Assembly: GCF_003002815.1 (NCBI RefSeq)
Contig: NZ_PVTF01000002.1
Coordinates: 1 to 64,000 of the forward strand
Reading direction: 5' to 3'
DNA length: 64,000 nt
From: Umezawaea tangerina
GTDB taxonomy: Bacteria > Actinomycetota > Actinomycetes > Mycobacteriales > Pseudonocardiaceae
Numbering within the stretch: position 1 is the first letter of the stretch; each line of letters opens with the position of its first letter. Under the pieces are notes generated by a model, which was not told the DNA's origin, searched no databases, and saw nothing but the letters and a program-made list of their open reading frames with translations. Position numbers and translations under genes: made by a program. This document shows, one piece after another, positions 23,536-32,022 of this stretch.

Positions 23536-25116
23536 CTATTGCACGGGTGGGGATAGGTGGATGACTGTGCCTTCGCCGTTGGCTGATAGGTAGAGCGAGC
23601 CGTCCGGTGCGGTTGCCAGGCCGGCGAATTGGCGTGGGATGCCTGGGATGCCGTGGGTGAAGAGGGCGGGTTCGGGGTCTGGGCGGGTGGGGCCTGGGGG
23701 TTGGCCGACAGGGAGGTTTTCGGCCTCGATCCTCGTTTGGCCGGTGGTGATGTCGATGGCGGTCAGCCGTCGTTTTCCGACTTCCACGGTGAGCAGTTCG
23801 TGGCCGTGCACGACGAGGCCCTGTGGGGTGTCGAGGTCTTCGGCCACGGGGGTTGGTTTGCCGTGTTCGAGGCGGGAGACGGTGCCGCGGAGGTCGTCGG
23901 TGACGTAGCAGCGTTGGGCGGAGTCGAGTGCGACGTCGACGGGGCGGTCGAGGCCGTCGGCCAGTACTTCGACGGTGTCGTGTTCGTCGATGGTGAGGAC
24001 GCGGCCCGTGCCGGACTCGGCGATCACGAGGGTGCCGTCCTCGCGGGTGGTGATGCCGGTGGGGCGGTTGAGGTTCCTGGCGCGGGTGCGGAAGGTGCCG
24101 GTGGTCGGGTCGTAGGTGCGGACGTCGCCGTACTGGGAGGTCAGGTGGAACAGGGGGCCGTCGGCGGTGATGCCGTGGACGAAGGTCGTGAGCTCGTGGG
24201 TGGTGCCGTCGGTGGGGTCGACCATGCGGTAGTGGTCGGCGGCGCGGACGGTGCCCGCGAGGTCGACGGTGACGCCGTAGGGGCCGTCCAGGCCGTGGGG
24301 GACGACGGGTCTGGTGCGGCCGTCGGGGTGCAGTTCGGTGATGCCGCCGCCGGCGAAGCTGGAGACGAACATGCGGTTGTCGTCGTCGAACGCGGCGTTG
24401 TCCAGGCCGACCACGCCGCTGGCGACGACGGTCCGGTCGCCGGAGCCGAAGAGGTCGAGGCGGGTGACGATGCCGGTGGCGCCGCGGGACAGCACCACCA
24501 GGGTGCCGTCGAGGGAGAAGCGGACGGCGACCGGTTCGTGCACGTCCTCGGCGACCAGCTCGGGTGGGCCGCCGTCGAGCGGGACGCGGAAGACCTCGCC
24601 GGTCGACATGTGCGGGTAGTAGAGGCAGCCGTCAGGGCCGAGCTGCATGGCGTTGCCCATGGCCAGGTCGTCGGCGAGCACGAGCGGGTCGCCGCCGTCC
24701 GGGAACAGCTCCAGCAGGCGGCCGCCCGGCCGCATCTCGTTGACGAACAGCCGGTCGCCGACGCAGGTGATCCCGTTCGGCACGGCGACCTGGTCGGTCA
24801 CCAGGGTGAACCCGCCCCGCGGATCGCGCCGCCAGACCCGGCCGGGGACCAGGTCGGTGATGTACATGGACCCGTCCGCGCCGAACGCGAGGTCGTCGGG
24901 TGCCTGGACGGGGCCGTCCAGTGGGACGACCACCTCGACGTCGCCGGAGGCGAGGTCGACGGCGCTGATCTGCCCGGCGAGGAACTGGGCGACGTGCAGC
25001 CGCCCGTCCGGCCCGAACGCGACGCCGTTGGAGCCCCACAGCGGGTTCGGCGGGGTGAGCCTGCGCACGGTCCGCGAGGCGCTCGTGGGCTCGACGTGCC
25101 CGTAGCGGTTGCTCAT
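23536..25116 (-). CDS. SMP-30/NHL-type beta-propeller protein, probable lactonase
   Basis: A 526-aa protein made of repeated propeller blades (GVAFGPDGRLHVAQF, DDLAFGADGSMYITD, PNGITCVGDRLFVNE, GNAMQLGPDGCLYYPH and similar throughout). SMP-30/gluconolactonases have one propeller of about 300 aa; this one appears to have two in tandem. No signal peptide is seen. Its ATG overlaps the stop of the Baeyer-Villiger monooxygenase gene (ATGA). A lactonase directly downstream of an enzyme that makes lactones or esters from ketones is a sensible pathway pair. It is in the operon controlled by the operator at 27042-27061. Hydrolase activity is inferred. Confidence 0.75.
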   Translation of the reverse strand: MSNRYGHVEPTSASRTVRRLTPPNPLWGSNGVAFGPDGRLHVAQFLAGQISAVDLASGDVEVVVPLDGPVQAPDDLAFGADGSMYITDLVPGRVWRRDPRGGFTLVTDQVAVPNGITCVGDRLFVNEMRPGGRLLELFPDGGDPLVLADDLAMGNAMQLGPDGCLYYPHMSTGEVFRVPLDGGPPELVAEDVHEPVAVRFSLDGTLVVLSRGATGIVTRLDLFGSGDRTVVASGVVGLDNAAFDDDNRMFVSSFAGGGITELHPDGRTRPVVPHGLDGPYGVTVDLAGTVRAADHYRMVDPTDGTTHELTTFVHGITADGPLFHLTSQYGDVRTYDPTTGTFRTRARNLNRPTGITTREDGTLVIAESGTGRVLTIDEHDTVEVLADGLDRPVDVALDSAQRCYVTDDLRGTVSRLEHGKPTPVAEDLDTPQGLVVHGHELLTVEVGKRRLTAIDITTGQTRIEAENLPVGQPPGPTRPDPEPALFTHGIPGIPRQFAGLATAPDGSLYLSANGEGTVIHLSPPVQ

Positions 25117-26930
25117 TCGGCCACGACCATGACGTCGTCCATGCCGCCGTCGGCGCGCCAGCGCCTGAGCTCCTCGTGGAACGCGACGGGCCCGTCGACG
25201 AAGGACTCGCGGCGCTGCCGGGGCTTGCCCTCGTTGTTGTAGTAGCCGGGGGTGCACTCGGCCTGGAACCTGTGCAGGTCCGGGGCGTTGGCGCGGATAC
25301 CGGCGACCCAGGCGCCCTCGGCCTCCGGGCTCGGCTCGACGTACCTGGCCTTGCGCTCACGGGCCTCCTCGATCACCGCGGCGACGTGGGACGCCTGCTC
25401 GTCGAGGATGTGCACGAAGTTCACCGAGCTCGCGTTCTGCAGCGGGCCGAGGTGGAAGAGGTTCGGGAAGTTGTGGCTGTAGAACCCGTGCAGCGTCTTC
25501 GGGCCCTGCCCCCAGTACTCGGTGAGCGCGACGCCGCCGCGGCCGTGCACGGGCAGCAGTCCGGCCAGGACACCGGAGACGCCGACCTCGAACCCGGTCG
25601 CGAAGACGATGCAGTCGACCTCGTACTCGCGGCCGCCGACCACCACGGCGTTCCCGGTGATGCGCTCCACCCCGCCGTGGTCGGCGGTGTCGACCAGGGT
25701 GACGTTCGGACGGTTGAACGTCTCCAGGTAGTGGTCGCTGAACGTGGGCCGCTTGCACATGTACCGGTACCAGGGCTTGAGGAGCTCGGCGGTGGCCGGG
25801 TCGGCGACCACGGCGTCCACCCGGTCGCGGACCTCGTTCATCTTCTGGAAGTCCACGATCTCGTCCACCTGCTCGCGCTGCTCGCGGGAGAGATCCGCGT
25901 AGGCGTTGCTGGGGATGAGGTTCTGCAGCAGCCGGGCGCTGCCGGTCCAGCCGTCGGCCACCAGGTCCTCCTCGGCGTGCCCGCCGGTGACGATCCCGAG
26001 GAAGTTGTCCATCCGGCGGCGCTGCCAGCCGGGGGTGAGCGACCGCGCCCACTCCGGGTCGGTGGGGCGGTTGCCGCGGACGTCGACCGAGGACGGCGTG
26101 CGCTGGAACACGTAGAGGTGCTCGGCGTCGCGACCGAGGTGCGGCACGACCTGGATCGCGGTCGCGCCGGTCCCGATGACGGCGACGCGCTTGTCCCCCA
26201 GCTTGTCCAGCCCGCCGTCCGCGGAGCCGCCGGTGTAGTCGTAGTCCCAGCGGCTGGTGTGGAACGCCTTGCCCGCGAACGTCTCCAGGCCGGGGATGCC
26301 GGGCAGCTTGGCGCGGCTCAGGGTGCCGCTGGACACCACCGCGTAGCGCGCCCTCATCCGGTCGCCGCGGTCGGTGGTGACGATCCACTCCGAGGTGTCG
26401 TCGTCCCAGCGGAGTCCGGTCACGCGGGTCTGGAAGCAGGTGTCGCGGTAGAGGTCGAAGTGCCGGGCGACCGCCCGCGAGTGCTGCCGGATCTCCTCCC
26501 CAGGCGCGTACTTCCACTTCGGGACGTAGCCGACCTCCTCGAGCAGCGGGAGGTAGACGTAGGACTCGATGTCGCAGTGGATGCCGGGGTAGCGGTTCCA
26601 GTACCAGGTCCCGCCGAAGTCGGCGGCCTCGTCGACCACCCGGATGTCCTCGACACCGGCCTGGCGCAGACGCGCGCCCGCGAGCAGTCCGCCGAACCCG
26701 GCTCCGACCACGACCACCTCGACCCGGTCCTCCAGGGGTGCCCTGGTGAGCTCCCGGTCGGCGTGCGGGTCGTCGGCGTACGAGCTGAGCCCGCCGTCGA
26801 CACGCCGGTACTGCGCGCTGCCGTCCGGGCGGATCCGGCGGTCGCGCTCGGCGCGGTACCGGGCGCGGAGCTCCTCCGGGTCGAAGCCGAGCTCGGCGGG
26901 GACGACGGGCGAGGTCTGTGGCGTGGACAT
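25113..26930 (-). CDS. Type I Baeyer-Villiger flavin monooxygenase
   Basis: A 605-aa FAD/NADPH enzyme. An FAD-binding GAGFGG lies near residue 75 and an NADPH-binding GTGATA near 250. The Baeyer-Villiger fingerprint FxGxxxHTxxWD reads FAGKAFHTSRWD. A long N-terminal extension (DPEELRARYRAERDRRIRPDG) is typical of the cyclododecanone/phenylacetone/steroid monooxygenase branch. The enzyme inserts oxygen next to a ketone. I start at the ATG 5 bases after GAGAGG; a GTG two codons earlier also fits. It is coupled to the propeller lactonase gene, and an operator of the local TetR regulon lies 111 bp upstream. Confidence 0.92.
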   Translation of the reverse strand: MSTPQTSPVVPAELGFDPEELRARYRAERDRRIRPDGSAQYRRVDGGLSSYADDPHADRELTRAPLEDRVEVVVVGAGFGGLLAGARLRQAGVEDIRVVDEAADFGGTWYWNRYPGIHCDIESYVYLPLLEEVGYVPKWKYAPGEEIRQHSRAVARHFDLYRDTCFQTRVTGLRWDDDTSEWIVTTDRGDRMRARYAVVSSGTLSRAKLPGIPGLETFAGKAFHTSRWDYDYTGGSADGGLDKLGDKRVAVIGTGATAIQVVPHLGRDAEHLYVFQRTPSSVDVRGNRPTDPEWARSLTPGWQRRRMDNFLGIVTGGHAEEDLVADGWTGSARLLQNLIPSNAYADLSREQREQVDEIVDFQKMNEVRDRVDAVVADPATAELLKPWYRYMCKRPTFSDHYLETFNRPNVTLVDTADHGGVERITGNAVVVGGREYEVDCIVFATGFEVGVSGVLAGLLPVHGRGGVALTEYWGQGPKTLHGFYSHNFPNLFHLGPLQNASSVNFVHILDEQASHVAAVIEEARERKARYVEPSPEAEGAWVAGIRANAPDLHRFQAECTPGYYNNEGKPRQRRESFVDGPVAFHEELRRWRADGGMDDVMVVAE

Positions 26931-27041
26931 GCACACCTCTCTGCTGCGCTGGATGGCACGAGGGTGTTCGCGGCGCCGCGAACGGGATCGGGCGGACGAT
27001 CTTCGGCCTCGATGGATCCAGCTAACCGAGTTCCCGAGTTT

Positions 27042-27061
27042 GAGTCAAATGACTGACTTAA
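27042..27061. promoter_or_regulatory. Regulon operator, site A
   Basis: GAGTCAAATGACTGACTTAA, an imperfect palindrome upstream of the monooxygenase-lactonase operon. It matches sites at 27142, 30436 and 31331. The probable ligand is the TetR protein of 30519-31208. Confidence 0.75.
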
Positions 27062-27141
27062 AAGCGCAGGTGGTGGCGTTCCGTCATCGACCGACCCCGG
27101 CGCGTCACGGCGGATGACCTGCGCCACGGCCCCGTCGCGCT

Positions 27142-27161
27142 AAGTCAAGCGGCTGCTTTAA
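27142..27161. promoter_or_regulatory. Regulon operator, site B
   Basis: AAGTCAAGCGGCTGCTTTAA followed by TCATG, 40 bp upstream of the MFS gene. It is the most divergent of the four copies but keeps the AGTCAA and CTTTAATCA ends. The divergent region 26931-27201 holds only sites A and B and promoters. Confidence 0.65.
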
Positions 27162-27201
27162 TCATGGCGAACCAAGTCGCACACACGACCGGAGGCCGCT
27201 C

Positions 27202-28635
27202 GTGCCGTCCACACCATCCATCGCGCGGGCCGAACCGCCCGGCGCACCGGCCATCGAGGTGAGGCGGCCCAACGTCGTCGTCTCCGTGCTCGCGTTCGCG
27301 GGCGTCACGGTGGCGCTGATGCAGACCGTCGTCATCCCGCTGGTCCCCCGGCTGCCCGCGCTGCTGGGCTCCACGGCCGCCGACACCGCCTGGGCGATCA
27401 CGGCCACGCTGCTGGCCGCCGCCGTCGCGACCCCGACCGTCGGACGGCTCGGCGACATGTACGGCAAGCGCCGCATGCTGCTGGTCAGCCTCGGCCTGCT
27501 GGTCGCGGGCTCGGTGCTGGCCGCGCTGAGCACGAGCCTGGCACCGCTGGTCGTGGCGCGGGTCCTCCAAGGCCTCGCCTCCGGCGTGATCCCGCTGGGC
27601 ATCAGCATCATGCGCGACGAACTGCCCACCGAACGGCTCGGCTCGGCGACCGCGCTGATGAGCGCCTCGCTCGGCGTCGGCGGCGCGCTCGGCCTGCCGG
27701 TGGCGACGCTGGTCGCCGACAGCTTCGACTGGCACGTGCTGTTCTGGGGTGCCGCCGGGCTCGGCGTGGTGGCCACGGCACTGGTGGTGGCGCTGGTGCC
27801 GGAGTCGTCGGTCCGCACCGGCGGGCGCTTCGACTTCGTCGGCGCGATCGGTCTCACGATCGTCCTGGTGTGCTTCCTGCTGGCCGTGTCCAAGGGCACC
27901 TCGTGGGGCTGGACGAGCGGCCTCACGCTCAGCCTGATCGCCGTCGCGGTCGTCGTCCTGCTCGCGTGGGGCCGATGGGAGATGCGCACGAGGGAGCCGC
28001 TGGTCGACCTGCGCACCAGCGGGCGCAGGCCGGTGGCGCTGACCAACCTCGCCTCCGCCGTGTTCGGCTTCTCGATGTTCGCGATGTCGCTGGTCCTGCC
28101 GCAGCTCCTGCTGCTCCCGGCCGCCACCGGTCACGGCCTCGGCCAGCCGATGTTCGTCGTCGGCCTGGTCCTCGCCCCGTCCGGGCTGGTGATGATGGCG
28201 ATGGCCCCGGTCTCCGCCCGGATCACCCGCACCAGCGGGCCGCGCACGACGCTGATCGCGGGCACCCTCGTGGTCGCCGCCGGGTACGCGCTCAACCTGC
28301 TGCTGATGAGCCAGATCTGGCAGCTGGTGCTCGTCTCGTGCCTGATCGGCGCGGGCATCGGGCTGGCCTACGGCGCGATGCCGTCGCTGATCATGGCCAA
28401 CGTGCCGGTGTCGGAGACCGCGGCCGCCAACAGCCTCAACACGCTCATGCGGTCCATCGGCACCTCGGTGTCCAGCGCCGTCGCGGGCGTGGTCCTGTCG
28501 CAGCTGACCGTCCCGTTCGGACCCGCGGTCGTGCCGTCCCTGGCCGGGTTCCGGGTGATCATCGCGATCGGCGCGGGCGCGGCCCTCGTCGCGGCCGCCG
28601 TGGCGGTCTTCATCCCGCGGAAGATCCGGACGTGA
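27202..28635 (+). CDS. MFS transporter (DHA2-like)
   Basis: A 477-aa membrane protein with about fourteen hydrophobic segments. Motif A of the family reads GRLGDMYGKRR, with the antiporter motif near LGVGGALGLPVATLVAD. Such proteins export drugs or solvents by proton antiport, and here the substrate is probably the compound handled by the cluster or its toxic product. The GTG start follows GGAGG. Operator B is in its promoter, and the stop overlaps the remnant SDR start (GTGA). Confidence 0.88.
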   Translation: MPSTPSIARAEPPGAPAIEVRRPNVVVSVLAFAGVTVALMQTVVIPLVPRLPALLGSTAADTAWAITATLLAAAVATPTVGRLGDMYGKRRMLLVSLGLLVAGSVLAALSTSLAPLVVARVLQGLASGVIPLGISIMRDELPTERLGSATALMSASLGVGGALGLPVATLVADSFDWHVLFWGAAGLGVVATALVVALVPESSVRTGGRFDFVGAIGLTIVLVCFLLAVSKGTSWGWTSGLTLSLIAVAVVVLLAWGRWEMRTREPLVDLRTSGRRPVALTNLASAVFGFSMFAMSLVLPQLLLLPAATGHGLGQPMFVVGLVLAPSGLVMMAMAPVSARITRTSGPRTTLIAGTLVVAAGYALNLLLMSQIWQLVLVSCLIGAGIGLAYGAMPSLIMANVPVSETAAANSLNTLMRSIGTSVSSAVAGVVLSQLTVPFGPAVVPSLAGFRVIIAIGAGAALVAAAVAVFIPRKIRT

Positions 28636-28826
28636 GCCTCCGGGGCGACAGAGTGGTCATGCCGCACATGCCCGCCAAGGGCAAGGGCGCGGTCGTCAAC
28701 ACCGCGTCCAAGCACGGCGTCGTGGGCCTGACGAGGTCGCTCGCGGTCGTGTTCCTCGCCTCGGACGCGGCGAGCGACCGCAACGGCGTGGTGCTGCCCG
28801 TGGACAACGGGTGGTCGGCGGTCTGA
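28632..28826 (+). pseudogene. Internally deleted short-chain dehydrogenase remnant
   Basis: A 64-codon open frame begins with GTG overlapping the MFS stop. Three SDR pieces are joined: GKGAVVNTAS (strand before the catalytic serine), SKHGVVGLTRSLA (the segment after the catalytic Tyr) and VVFLASDAAS with GVVLPVDNGWSAV (the C-terminus). The NAD-binding N-terminus, the catalytic Tyr and about 60 residues before VVFL are missing. An alcohol dehydrogenase would have bridged the P450 and Baeyer-Villiger steps. The frame stays open, so a short peptide may still be made, but no enzyme. Confidence 0.8.
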
Positions 28827-28831
28827 CCGCG

Positions 28832-28872
28832 CGCGTCCGTCCACTCCGCACGGTGCGGAGTGGACGGACGCG
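28832..28872. terminator. Bidirectional terminator, 19-bp perfect stem
   Basis: CGCGTCCGTCCACTCCGCA (28832-28850) pairs exactly with 28854-28872 around a 3-base loop. It lies between the SDR remnant and the convergent P450 gene. Confidence 0.85.
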
Positions 28873-28881
28873 GGGACCGGA

Positions 28882-30105
28882 CTACCAGCTCACCGGCAGC
28901 TCGTAGACGCCGTAGACGAACCCGTCGTGCTTGAACGGCACCTTCTCGAAGTCGGTGGCCAGCGCCAGGTTCGGCACCCGCCGGTACAGGCTGCGGTAGA
29001 CGATCTCCAGCTCCAGCCTGGCCAGCGGCTGCCCCAGGCACTGGTGCACCCCGAACCCGAAGGCCACGTGGTGGCGGGCCGAGCGGGTGATGTCGAGCCG
29101 GTCGGGGTCCGGGAACGCCTCGGGGTCGCGGTTGGCGATGTCGTTCGGGATCACCAGGCCCTCCCCCGCCTTCACCGGGCAGCCCGCGACCTCCAGGTCC
29201 TCCAGCGCCACGCGGCGGCGTCCGCCGTGGGTGATGTTGAGGTAGCGCAGCATCTCCTCGACCGCGCTCCGCGCCAGCGCCGGGTCGTCGGACTCGCGCA
29301 GCATCGCCAGCTGGTCGGGGTTGCGCAGCAGCAACGCCGTGCTCAGCGCGATCATGTTCGCGGTGGTCTCGTGACCGGCGATGAGCAGCAGCACGGCCAT
29401 CTCGGTGGCCTGGCGGACCGTCAGGTCGCCCGCCTTGATCTTCTCGCCCAGCCGGGACAGCAGGTCGTCGCCGGGCTTCTCCAGCTTCCGGGCGACCAGG
29501 GCGCCGAGGTACTCCGCGAGCCGGGCGGAGGCGGACGTCCGCTCGTCCGGGGTGGAGTTCCGGTTGATCATGGTCCTGCTGTTGGCCTGGAAGAAGTCGT
29601 GGTCGCCGTAGGGGACGTCGAGCAGCTTGCAGATCACCAGCGACGGCACCGGCAGCGCGAACGCCTCCACCAGGTCCGTCGGGTTCGGCCCGGCCAGCAT
29701 CGCGTCGATCGCGTCGTCGACGATGGCCTGGACCATCGGCCGCATCTCCTCGACCCGCTTCACCATGAACGCCGGGCCCACCATGCGGCGCAGCCGCGCG
29801 TGCTCGGGGTCGTCCATGCCGATGAAGCTCAGCGTGCCGCCGCCGCCCGCCGCCTGCCGCGGGTAGGTCGGGTGGGTCATGTCGGCGCTGACCCGCCGGT
29901 CGGTGAGCACGGCGCGCTGGTCGGCGTGCCGGGTGACCAGCCACGGGGTGGTGCCGTCCCACAGCTTCACGCGGGTCACGCGCGCCTGCTCCTGCAGCTC
30001 GCGCAGGGCGGGCGGCGGGTCGAACGGACAGCCCTCCGCCCTGGGCATCGGGTACTCGGGAACCTCGGCCGGGCTGTGGCCCGCGGGGTCCATCGTGCTC
30101 GTCAT
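28882..30105 (-). CDS. Cytochrome P450 (CYP105-like)
   Basis: A 407-aa soluble bacterial P450. The oxygen-activating I-helix motif is AGHETTAN (about residue 235), the K-helix ExxR is EEMLR, and the heme-ligand loop is FGFGVHQCLGQPLAR with Cys near 350. It probably hydroxylates an unactivated carbon of the cluster's substrate, with electrons from the 3Fe-4S ferredoxin encoded 100 bp upstream in the same orientation. I start at the ATG reading MTSTMDPAGH, 13 codons into the longest frame. Operator C upstream of the ferredoxin controls both genes. A matching reductase gene is not in the window. Confidence 0.92.
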   Translation of the reverse strand: MTSTMDPAGHSPAEVPEYPMPRAEGCPFDPPPALRELQEQARVTRVKLWDGTTPWLVTRHADQRAVLTDRRVSADMTHPTYPRQAAGGGGTLSFIGMDDPEHARLRRMVGPAFMVKRVEEMRPMVQAIVDDAIDAMLAGPNPTDLVEAFALPVPSLVICKLLDVPYGDHDFFQANSRTMINRNSTPDERTSASARLAEYLGALVARKLEKPGDDLLSRLGEKIKAGDLTVRQATEMAVLLLIAGHETTANMIALSTALLLRNPDQLAMLRESDDPALARSAVEEMLRYLNITHGGRRRVALEDLEVAGCPVKAGEGLVIPNDIANRDPEAFPDPDRLDITRSARHHVAFGFGVHQCLGQPLARLELEIVYRSLYRRVPNLALATDFEKVPFKHDGFVYGVYELPVSW

Positions 30106-30205
30106 CGCCTGTCCTTCCGGTGGGACCGCCGCCGTCTCGGGCACGGCGGAGGGCGTCAGTTCGTCGGGGCCGTGGGGTGCGCGCCCCGGTCGGGGGCGAT
30201 GCCCG

Positions 30206-30397
30206 TCACGCGAGGGTGATGGCCGCCGCGGGGCACACCTGGACGGCCTCGCGCACCGCCGCGTGCAGGTGCTCGGCGGGCTCGGCGTCCAGCAGCACCA
30301 CGACGCCGTCGTCGTCGCGCTGGTCGAACACCTCCGGCGCGGACAGCACGCAGGACCCCGCGCCGCAGCACTTGTCCTCGTCCACGAAGACCTTCAT
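30206..30397 (-). CDS. 3Fe-4S ferredoxin
   Basis: A 63-aa electron carrier. Cluster ligands are the cysteines in DEDKCCGAGSC and the CP near residue 55 (VQVCPAAAI), with the second position of the first motif not Cys, as in P450-partner ferredoxins of actinomycetes (SoyB/FdxD type). The start is the ATG at 30395-30397. It precedes the P450 gene and shares operator C (38 bp upstream). The 100-bp spacer to the P450 start shows nothing notable. Confidence 0.93.
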   Translation of the reverse strand: MKVFVDEDKCCGAGSCVLSAPEVFDQRDDDGVVVLLDAEPAEHLHAAVREAVQVCPAAAITLA

Positions 30398-30435
30398 CCG
30401 TCGCACTCCTTCGCCCCTCGTCAAGCAGATCGATT

Positions 30436-30455
30436 GAGTCAATCGACTGACTTAA
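30436..30455. promoter_or_regulatory. Regulon operator, site C
   Basis: GAGTCAATCGACTGACTTAA followed by TCATG: TTGAGTCA and TGACTTAA arms with one mismatch. This is the most symmetric of the four copies. It lies 38 bp upstream of the ferredoxin start and 63 bp downstream of the convergently read end of the TetR gene. Confidence 0.78.
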
Positions 30456-30518
30456 TCATGTCCGAAGACAGAGGACGACGCAACGTGATGGGACGACTGC
30501 GGAGCGGTCGGCCCGCGG

Positions 30519-31208
30519 TCAGTCGGAGGCGAGCACCCCGGACGGCTCGTCCACCGTGAACGGGGCGGTCCACAGCCCCGTGATCGCGTCGACGAGCCCG
30601 GTCGCCGCCGCGTCCCACGTGGGCCGCGGCGTCGCTCCCCCGTCGGCGAGGGCGCGCTCGCGCTCGGCGAAGACGTGCACGAGGAGGTGGCGGACCATGT
30701 GGGCGCGCTCGACGCGCACGTCGGCGGGCATGTCCGGCAGGCAGCGCCCAAGGTTCTCGAGCACCTCGCGCAGCGATGCCTCGGCCAGCGCGTCGTCGGA
30801 CACGATCCCCTGGAACGCCGGGTCGGTCATGACCTGCGCGCTGAACCGGGCGAACCACGTGGGCTGCCCGAGCGAGGCCAGGTGCCCGGCGAGCGGCCGC
30901 ACCAGGCAGCCCACCCAGTCGCGGACCTCGCTCGACCCGGCGACGGCCGCCACGGCGTCCACGCGCAGGGCCTCGATCCGCCGGGAGTGCGCGTGCACGA
31001 TCGCGCGGACGAGGTCGGCCTTGGTGCCGAAGTGGTAGCCGACGGCCGCGTTGTTGCCCTGCCCGGCCGCCGCGCTGATCTGGCGGTTGGACACCGCGTA
31101 GAGGCCCTGCTCGGCGAACAGCCGCTCGGCCGTGGTCAGGATCTGGTGACGGGTGGCGCCGACCTGGGCCGCCCGCGGGGTTCTGCCGACATCCACCACC
31201 ACGGTCAC
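30519..31208 (-). CDS. TetR-family regulator, probable master of the P450/monooxygenase cluster
   Basis: A 229-aa repressor. The N-terminal helix-turn-helix spans about 15-62 (ILTTAERLFAEQGLYAVSNRQIS, then NNAAVGYHFGTK), and the rest is a helical ligand domain. GTG start at 31206-31208. It is flanked by operator C beyond its 3' end and operator D 122 bp upstream of its start, so it probably represses itself and the three enzyme/transporter promoters. The inducer is presumably the substrate or an intermediate. Confidence 0.88.
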   Translation of the reverse strand: MTVVVDVGRTPRAAQVGATRHQILTTAERLFAEQGLYAVSNRQISAAAGQGNNAAVGYHFGTKADLVRAIVHAHSRRIEALRVDAVAAVAGSSEVRDWVGCLVRPLAGHLASLGQPTWFARFSAQVMTDPAFQGIVSDDALAEASLREVLENLGRCLPDMPADVRVERAHMVRHLLVHVFAERERALADGGATPRPTWDAAATGLVDAITGLWTAPFTVDEPSGVLASD

Positions 31209-31330
31209 AACCGTACAGGCAGGCGGCGCGGCGCCGCGCCGATCGTCGTCCCGTCATCGACCTGCGTCACGGGCGACCTCCTGCGCGTTCGGCGGTATGA
31301 CGGACCCAGTCAAACCGGACAGAGCGACCT

Positions 31331-31350
31331 GAGTCAAGCAACTGATTTAA
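31331..31350. promoter_or_regulatory. Regulon operator, site D
   Basis: GAGTCAAGCAACTGATTTAA followed by TCACG. It lies upstream of the TetR gene and 22 bp past the stop of the LexA-type gene, consistent with autoregulation of TetR. Confidence 0.72.
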
Positions 31351-31371
31351 TCACGCTGTCACGACCCCCGG

Positions 31372-32022
31372 TCAGATGCTGCGCAGCACGGAGACCACCG
31401 TGCCGAGCACGACCGCCCGGTCGCCGTCGATGACGCCGTAGGCGGGGTTGCGCGGCTCCAGGTACACGTGGCCGCCGCGCCGCCGGTACACCTTGACGGT
31501 CGCCTCGTCGTCGATCATCGCGGCCACGATCTGCCCGGAGTGGGCCTCGGACTCCTGCCGCACCACGACGATGTCACCGTCGCAGATCGCGGCGTCGACC
31601 ATCGAGTCGCCGCGCACGCGCAGCCCGAACACCCGACCGCGACCGGCCAGCTCGCGCGGCAGCCGCAGCACGTCGTCCACGTGCTGCTCGGCCAGGATCG
31701 GGCTGCCCGCCGCGATGTCGCCGACCACCGGGACGCGCACCGAGTCGTCGGCCCGCTCCCCCGAGGACGGCTCGCGCAGGAACATCCGCACGTCGATCGG
31801 CCGCGACATCGACGCGCCCCTGCGCAGGAAACCCTTGTCCTCCAGGCTCGCCAGGTGCTTGGACACCGACGACGGCGACCGCAGCCCGACCGCCTCGCCG
31901 ATCTCGCGCGTGCTCGGCGAGTACCCGTACCGCGTCGACCAGTCCCGGATGGCGACGAGGATCCGCTGCTGGCGCACCGGCAGGGTCGAGGTGTCGAGGT
32001 CGAGATCGTCGTAGGCGGTCAC
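31372..32022 (-). CDS. LexA-type self-cleaving repressor
   Basis: A 216-aa protein. The N-terminal winged helix (about 15-75: QQRILVAIRDWSTRYGYSPSTREIGEAV) is LexA-like. The C-terminal S24 peptidase domain has the Ala-Gly cleavage site in DIAAGSPI, catalytic Ser in RGDSM and Lys in EATVKVYRR. It would be inactivated by RecA-stimulated self-cleavage. I chose the GTG reading VTAYDDLDLD. No GAAC-N4-GTTC box lies in the 75 bp upstream, so it may be a second LexA paralogue rather than the autoregulated SOS repressor. Two such boxes do occur at 36571-36597. Confidence 0.85.
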   Translation of the reverse strand: MTAYDDLDLDTSTLPVRQQRILVAIRDWSTRYGYSPSTREIGEAVGLRSPSSVSKHLASLEDKGFLRRGASMSRPIDVRMFLREPSSGERADDSVRVPVVGDIAAGSPILAEQHVDDVLRLPRELAGRGRVFGLRVRGDSMVDAAICDGDIVVVRQESEAHSGQIVAAMIDDEATVKVYRRRGGHVYLEPRNPAYGVIDGDRAVVLGTVVSVLRSI

